A stretch of 7,033 bases of DNA from Chloroflexota bacterium (GTDB taxonomy: Bacteria; Chloroflexota; Ktedonobacteria; Ktedonobacterales; Ktedonobacteraceae), in NCBI GenBank assembly GCA_027316975.1, contig DAHVFL010000250.1, positions 1 through 7,033 of the forward strand, in the 5' to 3' direction. The translations under genes and the position numbers were made by a program. Shown here one piece after another: positions 1 through 5,204 of this stretch. A model generated the notes under the pieces. That model did no database searches. It had not been told where the DNA came from and worked only from the letters and a program-made list of their open reading frames with translations. Each line of letters starts with the position of its first letter. Position 1 is the first letter of the stretch.

Positions 1-30
1 TCGGGACACCCGCAAGGGGTGTCGCTACTG
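1..30. repeat. 30-bp palindromic repeat, copy 1
   Basis: This is identical over 30 bases to 50-79. It contains a hairpin with a 7-bp stem (5-11 GACACCC pairing with 17-23 GGGTGTC) and a 5-nt loop GCAAG. There is no T-tract, so it is not a typical intrinsic terminator. It looks like a REP-type dispersed intergenic palindrome. It starts at the window edge, so the element could extend further left. Confidence 0.8.
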
Positions 31-49
31 CATAAATCACCCAAGATAT

Positions 50-79
50 TCGGGACACCCGCAAGGGGTGTCGCTACTG
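50..79. repeat. 30-bp palindromic repeat, copy 2, overlapping the sufU stop
   Basis: Exact copy of 1-30, separated from it by 19 bases (31-49). Its hairpin stem is 54-60 with 66-72. Its last six bases (74-79), read on the minus strand, are the final Gln codon and the TAG stop of sufU, so the repeat has supplied or fused with the 3' end of that gene. The hairpin begins one base after the stop codon and could stabilise the mRNA 3' end or slow read-through into downstream DNA. Confidence 0.8.
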
Positions 80-478
80 GTCTTCTTCGTCATTATCTAT
101 GGGTTTTTCCAGCCCCGCCAGCGCGAGGCTGCGGTGCAAGACGCGCAACGACAAAAAAGCGCATTTTGTGCGAGCGGGACTAATAGGAATGCCGAGGGAG
201 TCAAGCACATCATCCTTGCCCAACTGCACAACTTCCTCGACGGATTTCCCCTCGATCATCTCCGAGAGCATAGAAGCCGCCGCCTGGCTAATCGCGCAAC
301 CGCGCCCCTGGAAGCGCACCTCTTTTACCAGGTCTTCCTCGATCAGCAAATCTATCGCCAACTGGTCGCCGCACAACGGATTCGAGTCCTCAGCGTGCGC
401 GTTCGGATGCGCCAATGTGCCATAATTGCGCGGATTGCGATAATGATCCAGTATATATTCCCGATAATCCATTGACAT
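74..478 (-). CDS. sufU: SufU/IscU-family sulfur acceptor for Fe-S cluster assembly
   Basis: A 134-residue cytosolic protein of the NifU N-terminal (IscU/SufU) family. SufU proteins bind zinc and accept persulfide sulfur from SufS for delivery to the SufBCD scaffold. Three conserved cysteines are present: C36 in NPLCGD (with the conserved D38), C61 in GRGCAIS and C106 in ARTKCAFL. The N-terminal YREYILDHYRNPRN motif is typical of the family. The ARTKC end, with Lys rather than His before the last Cys, is SufU-like. The C61-C106 spacing is only 45, closer to IscU (about 43) than to Bacillus SufU (about 62), so the SufU insertion is missing. I chose ATG at 478 because AAGGAT lies 8 nt upstream; an in-frame TTG at 484 sits too close to that site, and ATG 472 is also possible. 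It follows sufS after 11 nt. The last codon and stop fall in a repeat. Confidence 0.93.
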   Translation of the reverse strand: MSMDYREYILDHYRNPRNYGTLAHPNAHAEDSNPLCGDQLAIDLLIEEDLVKEVRFQGRGCAISQAAASMLSEMIEGKSVEEVVQLGKDDVLDSLGIPISPARTKCAFLSLRVLHRSLALAGLEKPIDNDEEDQ

Positions 479-485
479 AGGCAAA

Positions 486-492
486 ATCCTTA
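486..492 (-). promoter_or_regulatory. Ribosome binding site of sufU overlapping the sufS stop
   Basis: Read on the minus strand the bases are TAAGGAT. The first three (492-490) are the TAA stop of sufS and AAGGA is the Shine-Dalgarno sequence, 8 nt before ATG 478. A ribosome terminating sufS therefore sits on the sufU initiation site, which points to translational coupling of the desulfurase and its sulfur acceptor. The site also decides the sufU start. Confidence 0.75.
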
Positions 493-1740
493 CAACTTGA
501 ATATCTCCAGCGCCTTATGCAAACCCTTCACCAGCATATCAACATCATCTGTTATTGTATACACGTAAAAGCTGGCGCGCGCCGTTGCAGCGAGGCCGAA
601 ACGCTCCATCAGTGGCTGGGCGCAGTGATGCCCGGCGCGAATCGCCACCCCTACCTCTTGATCGAGGATGGATGCCAGGTCATGCGGGTGAATATCTCCC
701 AGTGTGAACGAGATAACCCCGCCGCGCCGCGCCGCGCCAGGTCCATATATAATCAGCCCCGGCACCTGCTGCACCTGTTCCATGGCGTAAGCGGTAATAT
801 TCTGCTCATGCTGGCGCGCATTCTCCATGCCAATCGCATTGAGATAATCAACCGCTGCTCCCAGGCCGATAGCTTCTGCGATAGCGGGCGTCCCGGCCTC
901 GAACTTCCAGGGGAGATCATTCCAGGTAGACTCGCGCAGCCCGACGGTGCGAATCATATCGCCGCCGCCCATGAACGGGGGCATGGCCTCCAACAGATCG
1001 CGCTTGCCATACAGCACGCCGATACCGGTTGGTCCCAGCATCTTATGCGCGCTGAAACACAGAAAATCGACATCCAACGCCTGCACATCAACCGGCATAT
1101 GCGGCACGCTCTGCGCCGCGTCAAGCAAGACCAGCGCGCCAGCAGCGTGCGCCTGCGCGATCATTTCCTGCGCCGGATTGACCGTTCCCAGCACATTCGA
1201 CATGTGGGTAAACGCCACCAGCCTGGGCTGCTGCTGCAATAACTGCTCGTACACATCCAGCTGCAGCAAACCATCATCCGTTACCGGCACAAATTCGAGC
1301 CGCGCCCCCGCGCGCTGCGCCAGCATTTGCCAGGGAACCAGGTTGCTATGATGCTCCATCCCGGTCAAAACGATCAAATCGCCCGCCTTGATATTGGCAT
1401 AGCCCCAGCTATAGGCCACCAGGTTAATACTCTCTGTCGTATTGCGCGTGAAAATAACCTGCTTGCTCTGGCGCGCATTGATGAAACGGGCCACCTTGAC
1501 ACGCGCCCTTTCCATCTTCGCCGTCGCCTCTTCGCTGATCTCATACACCCCGCGATGCACATTGGCATGAGTTGTCTCATAATACTGGCTCATCGCCTCA
1601 ATCACCGCTACCGGTTTCTGCGAGCTAGCCGTGCTATCCAGGTACACCAGCGGCTTCCCATGCACCAGTCTCGACAGGATAGGAAAATCCCCGCGAATAT
1701 CATCCGCGCTGCGTGTTGCCGGTTGTTGCACTGTTGTCAT
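490..1740 (-). CDS. sufS: SufS cysteine desulfurase (group II, PLP-dependent)
   Basis: A 416-residue fold-type I aminotransferase-like enzyme that converts L-cysteine to alanine and leaves a persulfide on its active cysteine. Visible landmarks: MEHHSN (His130 and His131, cofactor-stacking region), DAAQS (Asp207), SAHKMLGPTGIGVLYG with the PLP-binding Lys233, and RAGHHCAQPLM with the catalytic Cys373. The short segment around Cys373 is typical of SufS rather than IscS/NifS. HPHD at 351-354 contains His353, the counterpart of the Bacillus SufS His reported to swap a zinc ligand with SufU; this fits the sufU next door. Length matches the family (about 405-420). The start is ATG 1740, with a weak CAGG site about 6 nt upstream. 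It is separated from sufD by 126 bp of repeat DNA and is closely followed by sufU. Confidence 0.96.
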   Translation of the reverse strand: MTTVQQPATRSADDIRGDFPILSRLVHGKPLVYLDSTASSQKPVAVIEAMSQYYETTHANVHRGVYEISEEATAKMERARVKVARFINARQSKQVIFTRNTTESINLVAYSWGYANIKAGDLIVLTGMEHHSNLVPWQMLAQRAGARLEFVPVTDDGLLQLDVYEQLLQQQPRLVAFTHMSNVLGTVNPAQEMIAQAHAAGALVLLDAAQSVPHMPVDVQALDVDFLCFSAHKMLGPTGIGVLYGKRDLLEAMPPFMGGGDMIRTVGLRESTWNDLPWKFEAGTPAIAEAIGLGAAVDYLNAIGMENARQHEQNITAYAMEQVQQVPGLIIYGPGAARRGGVISFTLGDIHPHDLASILDQEVGVAIRAGHHCAQPLMERFGLAATARASFYVYTITDDVDMLVKGLHKALEIFKL

Positions 1741-1767
1741 ATGCTGCCTGATTTCTCTAATATTCCC

Positions 1768-1862
1768 TGTAGGGAGGCGATTGATCGCGTCCGTTAGCTT
1801 GCGTCCCTACATGATCTTAATATTCCGCCGCAGACACGGACGCGATCAACCGCCTCCCTACA
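1768..1862. repeat. Compound inverted repeat between sufD and sufS
   Basis: The 26-base arms 1768-1793 and 1837-1862 are reverse complements with one mismatch (25/26), around a 43-base centre. The octamer TGTAGGGA at 1768-1775 also pairs with TCCCTACA at 1804-1811, and the same TCCCTACA recurs at 1855-1862, so at least two nested folds are possible. In the transcript this would form a long stem about 5 nt after the sufD stop and ending about 27 nt before the sufS start. There is no T-tract. Likely a pair of oppositely oriented dispersed repeats; it may change the relative expression of sufCD and sufSU. Confidence 0.85.
1804..1829. repeat. Direct repeat matching the 3' end of sufD
   Basis: Bases 1804-1829 match 1855-1879 with one 1-base indel and one substitution. 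The second copy covers the last codons and TAG stop of sufD (minus strand), so the sufD tail sequence is present twice, about 51 bp apart. Either a small tandem duplication occurred here, or the repeat family itself carries this sequence and has rewritten the sufD C-terminus. Confidence 0.75.
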
Positions 1863-1866
1863 TGAT

Positions 1867-3324
1867 CTAATACTCCGCCAGTTGGATTTCTTCCTCTTCT
1901 GCAGGGCTATTCAGCGAGATGGCGTACTCGTCTACGCCTTCGACCTCCCAGCGCTCCTGGGCATCGATCCACGACGTATCCAGCGCGCCTTCATACCCCT
2001 TGCTCATGCGGCGCACGATGCTGCGCCGCAGGCGCGAGCGCAGGTTCTCCAACGGAATGCGCTGCAGCACCGGCTCGAAGAAGCCCTGCACAATAATACG
2101 CTCGGCCTCTTCACGCTCGATACCACGCACCATCAGGTAAAAAAGCTGTTCTTCATCGATTTTGCCTGTAGTTGCGCCGTGACTGGCGCTGACTTCGTTG
2201 GCCCCGATTTCCAGGCCCGGAATCGACTCCGCGCGACATGCGTCGCTCAATAGCAGCGTGTGGTCCGAGAGGAACGAGGCCGTTTGCTGCGCTTTGGGCC
2301 GCACGCGAATCATCCCATCGAACTCGACTCGCGATTCGTCGGTCAGCACGCCCTTCACCAGCGTTTCCGCGTTGGTAGAGATGGCGGCATGGTCTGACAG
2401 CGTGTTGATCGAGTAACGCTGGTCGTGGTCAGTAAAGAAAACACCCACCAGTTCGCCCGCGCTGCCATTGCCCAGCAGTCCCACACCGATAGTTGAAAGC
2501 ATGGCGTGACTGCCGAGATCGGCCAGCACCCACGTCGTGCTGCCATCCTTTTCATGCACCGCGTTCTTATTCGTAATCGTCCACACGTTCTGCCCGAAGT
2601 CCTGCATATTGCTGAACTCGACATGCGCCGCGTTCTTGACATGCACCTCGACCACGCTGCTGAACAGAGAAGGCTGCTCGCCCTCAAAAGCCGAGTTATG
2701 TTCCTCGACGTAGCGCACGCTGCTCAACTCTTCGGCGATAATGAGCGTATGGGCGAAAAGGCCAGAAGCGGGCGCGCTGAGCCAGATTTGTGTCAGAATG
2801 GGGTCTTCAATGTCCACACCCTTAGGAATATGAAGGAACACACCGCCGCTCCAGAAGGCCGCGTGCAGCGCAGTATACTTCGAGCTTTCGACCGGAATGC
2901 AGGTGGTCATAAAGTATTGCTGTACCAGTTCAGGATAGTCGCGCACCGCGCTATCCAGGTCGGTCAAGATCACGCCCTTGTTCTTCAACTCTTCTGAAAG
3001 TTCTGTTCTCAGAACAGAAGCGTTCTCCTGCACGATCAGCCCGGAGCGCTGATCCACCAGCGCCTCTTTCAGCGATTGCGCGATAGAAGCAGGCAGCGTG
3101 TCACCGGCGCTGGCCGGCATATACGGTGTGAGTTGTTGGAACTTGAAGTTTGAGAAGATGCGCAGCGTGCCCAGGTCTCCACGACGCCCCAGTGGGGCCG
3201 GCATTCGCTCATAGCTATCCCAGGCGTGCAGGCGCTTCTCAAGCATCCAGGCAGGCTCACTCTTGAGGCGCGAAAGTTCCTCTACCGCGCTGCGTGAGAA
3301 GCCCACCGGAAAGGTATTAGCCAT
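1867..3324 (-). CDS. sufD: SufD, Fe-S cluster scaffold subunit
   Basis: A 485-residue SufB/SufD beta-helix protein, part of the SufBCD complex in which nascent clusters are assembled. It contains the family core TALHAAFWSGGVFLHIPKG (residues 151-169) and ASHGATTGKIDEEQLFYL (380-397), with His382 at the position of the functional SufD His (His360 in E. coli). SufB instead has EHEAT here and a catalytic Cys upstream; the only nearby cysteine is Cys363, which does not line up with it, so I call SufD rather than SufB. The N-terminus (LSRLKSEPAWMLEKRLHAW, 18-36) is the usual helical region. It is longer than typical SufD (about 400-440), partly because of an acidic tail of about 40 residues (SPAEEEEIQLAEY). 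Start ATG 3324 overlaps the sufC stop by 8 nt, with GGTGATGG just upstream. The last codons lie in a duplicated sequence. Confidence 0.88.
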   Translation of the reverse strand: MANTFPVGFSRSAVEELSRLKSEPAWMLEKRLHAWDSYERMPAPLGRRGDLGTLRIFSNFKFQQLTPYMPASAGDTLPASIAQSLKEALVDQRSGLIVQENASVLRTELSEELKNKGVILTDLDSAVRDYPELVQQYFMTTCIPVESSKYTALHAAFWSGGVFLHIPKGVDIEDPILTQIWLSAPASGLFAHTLIIAEELSSVRYVEEHNSAFEGEQPSLFSSVVEVHVKNAAHVEFSNMQDFGQNVWTITNKNAVHEKDGSTTWVLADLGSHAMLSTIGVGLLGNGSAGELVGVFFTDHDQRYSINTLSDHAAISTNAETLVKGVLTDESRVEFDGMIRVRPKAQQTASFLSDHTLLLSDACRAESIPGLEIGANEVSASHGATTGKIDEEQLFYLMVRGIEREEAERIIVQGFFEPVLQRIPLENLRSRLRRSIVRRMSKGYEGALDTSWIDAQERWEVEGVDEYAISLNSPAEEEEIQLAEY

Positions 3325-4141
3325 TGACCATCACCCCATTCTGCTCGTCAGAAGGCTTGAGCCATTCGTACCCCTTCTCTTCAAGCTCAAAAGCCAGTTC
3401 GGGGCCGCCCGACTTGACGATACGCCCATCAAACATCACATGCACAAAATCAGGAGTGATATAGTTCAGCATACGCTGGTAGTGCGTAATCAACAGGATG
3501 CCCAGGTTCGGCCCGCGCAGGGCGTTGACGCTCTCAGAAACGATCTTGAGCGCGTCGATATCCAGGCCGGAGTCGGTCTCGTCCATCAAGGCGATTTCCG
3601 GCTCGAGCAGCGCCATCTGGAGAATCTCGGCGCGTTTCTTTTCGCCGCCCGAAAAGCCATCATTGATAGAGCGGTTGATAAAGCTGTTATCCACTTTGAG
3701 CAGGCGCATTTTCTCCTGCATCAATTTACGAAATTCGCCGGGCGGAATGCTCTTGCGTTTAGCCATTTTCCCGGAAGGATTATCGCCCTCTTCCAGCGGC
3801 TTATTGCCTTCGCGCACAGCCTCAAGCGAGCGGCGCAAAAAGTTGGCTACGCTTACACCAGGAATGGACATGGGATATTGAAACGCCAGGAAAAGCCGCA
3901 TGCGCGCGCGGCGGTCAGGCGAATATTCCAAAATATTCTCGCCCTTAAACCAGATTTCGCCATCCGTGACTTCATATTTGGGATTGCCCATCACTACATT
4001 CGCCAGCGTACTCTTGCCCGAGCCGTTTGGACCCATAAGCGCGTGTACTTCGCCCTTTTTCACCACAAGGTCAACGCCGCGAAGTATCGGTTTCCCTTCA
4101 ATATTGGCATGAAGGTTTTTAATAATCAGTTCTGATTCCAT
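3317..4141 (-). CDS. sufC: SufC, ABC-type ATPase of the SUF system
   Basis: A 274-residue soluble ABC ATPase that binds SufB and SufD and powers conformational change during cluster assembly; it is not a transporter. Motifs in order: Walker A GPNGSGKST (37-45), Q-loop FQYP with Gln88, ABC signature FSGGEKKRAEILQ (163-175, the SufC form), Walker B ALMDETDSGLD (184-194, Asp187 and Glu188) and H-loop His220. Residues about 112-135 form a charged, longer-than-usual insertion (GNKPLEEGDNPSGKMAKRKS), which makes it longer than E. coli SufC (about 248). I start at ATG 4141: the in-frame TTG at 4162 would place the Shine-Dalgarno GGAGG inside the coding sequence. First gene of the operon segment and translationally coupled to sufD. 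Confidence 0.96.
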   Translation of the reverse strand: MESELIIKNLHANIEGKPILRGVDLVVKKGEVHALMGPNGSGKSTLANVVMGNPKYEVTDGEIWFKGENILEYSPDRRARMRLFLAFQYPMSIPGVSVANFLRRSLEAVREGNKPLEEGDNPSGKMAKRKSIPPGEFRKLMQEKMRLLKVDNSFINRSINDGFSGGEKKRAEILQMALLEPEIALMDETDSGLDIDALKIVSESVNALRGPNLGILLITHYQRMLNYITPDFVHVMFDGRIVKSGGPELAFELEEKGYEWLKPSDEQNGVMVNG

Positions 4142-4153
4142 TACGTAAACATT

Positions 4154-4160
4154 TCCTCCC
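4154..4160 (-). promoter_or_regulatory. Strong Shine-Dalgarno of sufC
   Basis: Read on the minus strand it is GGGAGGA, the best ribosome binding site in the window. It sits 12 nt before ATG 4141, rather far, and 1-2 nt before another ATG (4152-4150) that opens a three-codon ORF ending TAA at 4143-4141, with the stop overlapping the sufC start as TAATG. It excludes TTG 4162 as the start. Confidence 0.7.
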
Positions 4161-4194
4161 AATTGTATACTTCTCCACCCATCCGGGTGATATC

Positions 4195-4244
4195 AAAAAA
4201 TCCTGCATCTATCCAGAAAGAATGCAGAGCTATCGCTCCTCTGC
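4195..4244 (-). terminator. Possible attenuator in the sufC leader
   Basis: On the transcribed (minus) sequence two small hairpins overlap. The first pairs 4244-4239 with 4229-4224 (GCAGAG with CTCTGC, loop of 9). The second pairs 4227-4222 with 4208-4203 (CTGCAT with ATGCAG, loop of 13) and is followed two bases later by six Us (4200-4195). They share bases 4224-4227, so only one can form at a time, as in a terminator/antiterminator switch. Stems are only 6 bp, so this is a weak call. Confidence 0.25.
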
Positions 4245-4265
4245 CCCTATTGCGTAGCAGGCAAA

Positions 4266-4295
4266 ATTGTACGGTACGGGCGGGGCTAGTCCCAA
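4266..4295 (-). promoter_or_regulatory. Candidate sigma-70-type promoter for sufCDSU
   Basis: On the minus strand, TTGGGA (4295-4290, 4/6 to consensus) and TACAAT (4271-4266, 5/6) are separated by 18 bp. Transcription would start near 4259, giving a leader of about 118 nt before sufC. It would let the suf genes be expressed apart from the upstream regulator gene, past the inverted repeat at 4315-4385. Called from boxes alone. Confidence 0.4.
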
Positions 4296-4314
4296 CATAT
4301 GTCACCTCTCCACC

Positions 4315-4385
4315 TGTCATCCTGAGCGCAGCGAAGGATCTGCGCTCGGCCCAGCCAGAGATCCTTCGCTGCGCTCAGGATGACA
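4315..4385. repeat. Perfect 27-bp inverted repeat
   Basis: Arms 4315-4341 and 4359-4385 are exact reverse complements around a 17-base loop. The arm core CATCCTGAGCGCAGCGAAGG resembles a dispersed palindrome that I recall as common in several soil and thermophilic bacterial genomes. It lies 52 bp past the stop of the Rrf2 gene and just upstream of the candidate sufC promoter. No T-tract follows on either side, but so strong a stem may still end or insulate the regulator transcript. Confidence 0.92.
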
Positions 4386-4436
4386 ACAGCGTTTCAGAGA
4401 ACGCCGATGGGGCCTGCCGGTTGACCCACAGCAGGA

Positions 4437-4943
4437 CTAGCGAACCACCCGCCCTGGCTCGTGTGCTACACGAATATTAGATAAAGCGATAAATTGCGCC
4501 GGCGACGCCTGCTCAAGTTCCGGCTCGCCCGTCAGTTCCGCCAGCGTCATCGCATCGATAGTCGTCGCCACCGCGTCGCGCACCTTAGACCACAACTGTT
4601 GAATCTTGCACGTGCCGAGTTTGCCGCAAATCTCGGTCATCTCGCCCTCGGTCGCGCAAATCATCGGCGCGATTGGCCCCTCCAAAACGCGCAAAACCTC
4701 GCCCATGGTAATCTGTTCGGGGCTGCGGCTCAACCGGTAGCCTCCGTGCGCGCCGCGCGTACTCAGCAGCAAAGGCGGCTCCGCCTCGCGCAACAGCTTC
4801 GCCAGTTGTTCCAAATAGGCCAGCGGCAGCATCTCCGCCTGAGCAATATCTGTTAGCGAGCGCGCGCGCTCACCATAGTGTCGAGCCAGATCGACCATGA
4901 TGCGCACGCCATATTCACCCTTCGTTGACACCTGTAACCACAT
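4437..4943 (-). CDS. Rrf2-family transcription regulator, likely Fe-S sensing
   Basis: A 168-residue Rrf2-family winged-helix DNA-binding protein. N-terminal helix STKGEYGVRIMVDLARHYG (6-24), the helix-turn-helix about 29-52 with LPLAYLEQLAKLL, and the wing STRGAHGGYRL (61-71) are all typical. Three cysteines, Cys96, Cys106 and Cys112 (C-X9-C-X5-C), sit where IscR, NsrR and related members bind an Fe-S cluster. The first spacing is wider than the C-X5-C-X5-C of E. coli IscR. Position directly upstream of sufC on the same strand suggests that it controls cluster assembly. ATG 4943 is chosen because AAGGAG lies 8 nt upstream. An operator-like palindrome overlaps its own promoter. It could respond to nitric oxide or redox instead of cluster supply. 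Confidence 0.9.
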   Translation of the reverse strand: MWLQVSTKGEYGVRIMVDLARHYGERARSLTDIAQAEMLPLAYLEQLAKLLREAEPPLLLSTRGAHGGYRLSRSPEQITMGEVLRVLEGPIAPMICATEGEMTEICGKLGTCKIQQLWSKVRDAVATTIDAMTLAELTGEPELEQASPAQFIALSNIRVAHEPGRVVR

Positions 4944-5024
4944 GGTCGTCTCTCCTTCTCTTGCAGTGTACTGCGAGTTCGTCCTGCAACATTCACGCGC
5001 AGCCAGATTATTCCGACTTATTCA

Positions 5025-5040
5025 CTAGGATATATTCTAG
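5025..5040. promoter_or_regulatory. Candidate Rrf2 operator (near-palindrome)
   Basis: CTAGGATATATTCTAG is a 16-base AT-rich palindrome with a single mismatched base pair position in each half (7 of 8 pairs match). It covers the -10 box and predicted start site of the regulator gene, where a bound repressor would block its transcription. Dimeric Rrf2 proteins bind dyads of this general size; the exact sequence is not one I recognise. Confidence 0.5.
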
Positions 5041-5062
5041 CACACAACCATCAAGGGGGCAA
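5034..5062 (-). promoter_or_regulatory. Promoter of the Rrf2 regulator gene
   Basis: On the minus strand, TTGCCC (5062-5057) and TAGAAT (5039-5034, 5/6 to consensus) are 17 bp apart, with TG one base before the -10 (extended -10, TGCTAGAAT). Transcription would start near 5027 and leave a leader of about 84 nt. The -35 hexamer is the same as in the divergent promoter at 5117. Confidence 0.6.
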
Positions 5063-5116
5063 GCCCTGACATATGGCATAAAATTATTACCAGAGTACCC
5101 CACAAGTCCCATTGCG

Positions 5117-5146
5117 TTGCCCGTGTTTGAAACAAGATGATATAAT
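5117..5146 (+). promoter_or_regulatory. Extended -10 promoter of the transglutaminase-like gene
   Basis: TTGCCC (5117-5122), an 18-bp spacer and a perfect TATAAT (5141-5146) preceded by TG at 5138-5139. The predicted start is near 5153, about 52 nt before the ATG at 5205. The -10 of the divergent regulator promoter is about 100 bp away, so the Rrf2 operator does not overlap this promoter. Confidence 0.65.
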
Positions 5147-5204
5147 CCGTACCGTGCATGTCCTCATATTGTTGTCGCGTCCAGGCAAAGAGGGAATGAG
5201 ATAC

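Noticed and set aside
1..79. Two 30-bp identical repeats with a 19-bp spacer, CRISPR-like
   Set aside because: Only two units, a spacer too short for CRISPR, a strong internal palindrome, and one copy inside a coding gene; no cas genes in view. A REP-type repeat explains it better.
517..1242. Long plus-strand reading frame opposite sufS
   Set aside because: It is antisense to a complete SufS with all catalytic motifs and its translation shows no recognisable domain; a shadow of GC-biased codons.
1867..3324. Naming the scaffold gene sufB
   Set aside because: Its length is SufB-like, but the ASHGATTGKID motif with His382 and the lack of a Cys at the SufB catalytic position fit SufD.
3263..4135. 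290-codon plus-strand reading frame opposite sufC
   Set aside because: It lies antisense to sufC and the start of sufD, whose motifs are intact, and its protein has no domain pattern.
4164..4187. TATACA near 4164-4169 (minus) as a -10 box for sufC
   Set aside because: No -35 at a workable distance, and the start site would fall on the Shine-Dalgarno.
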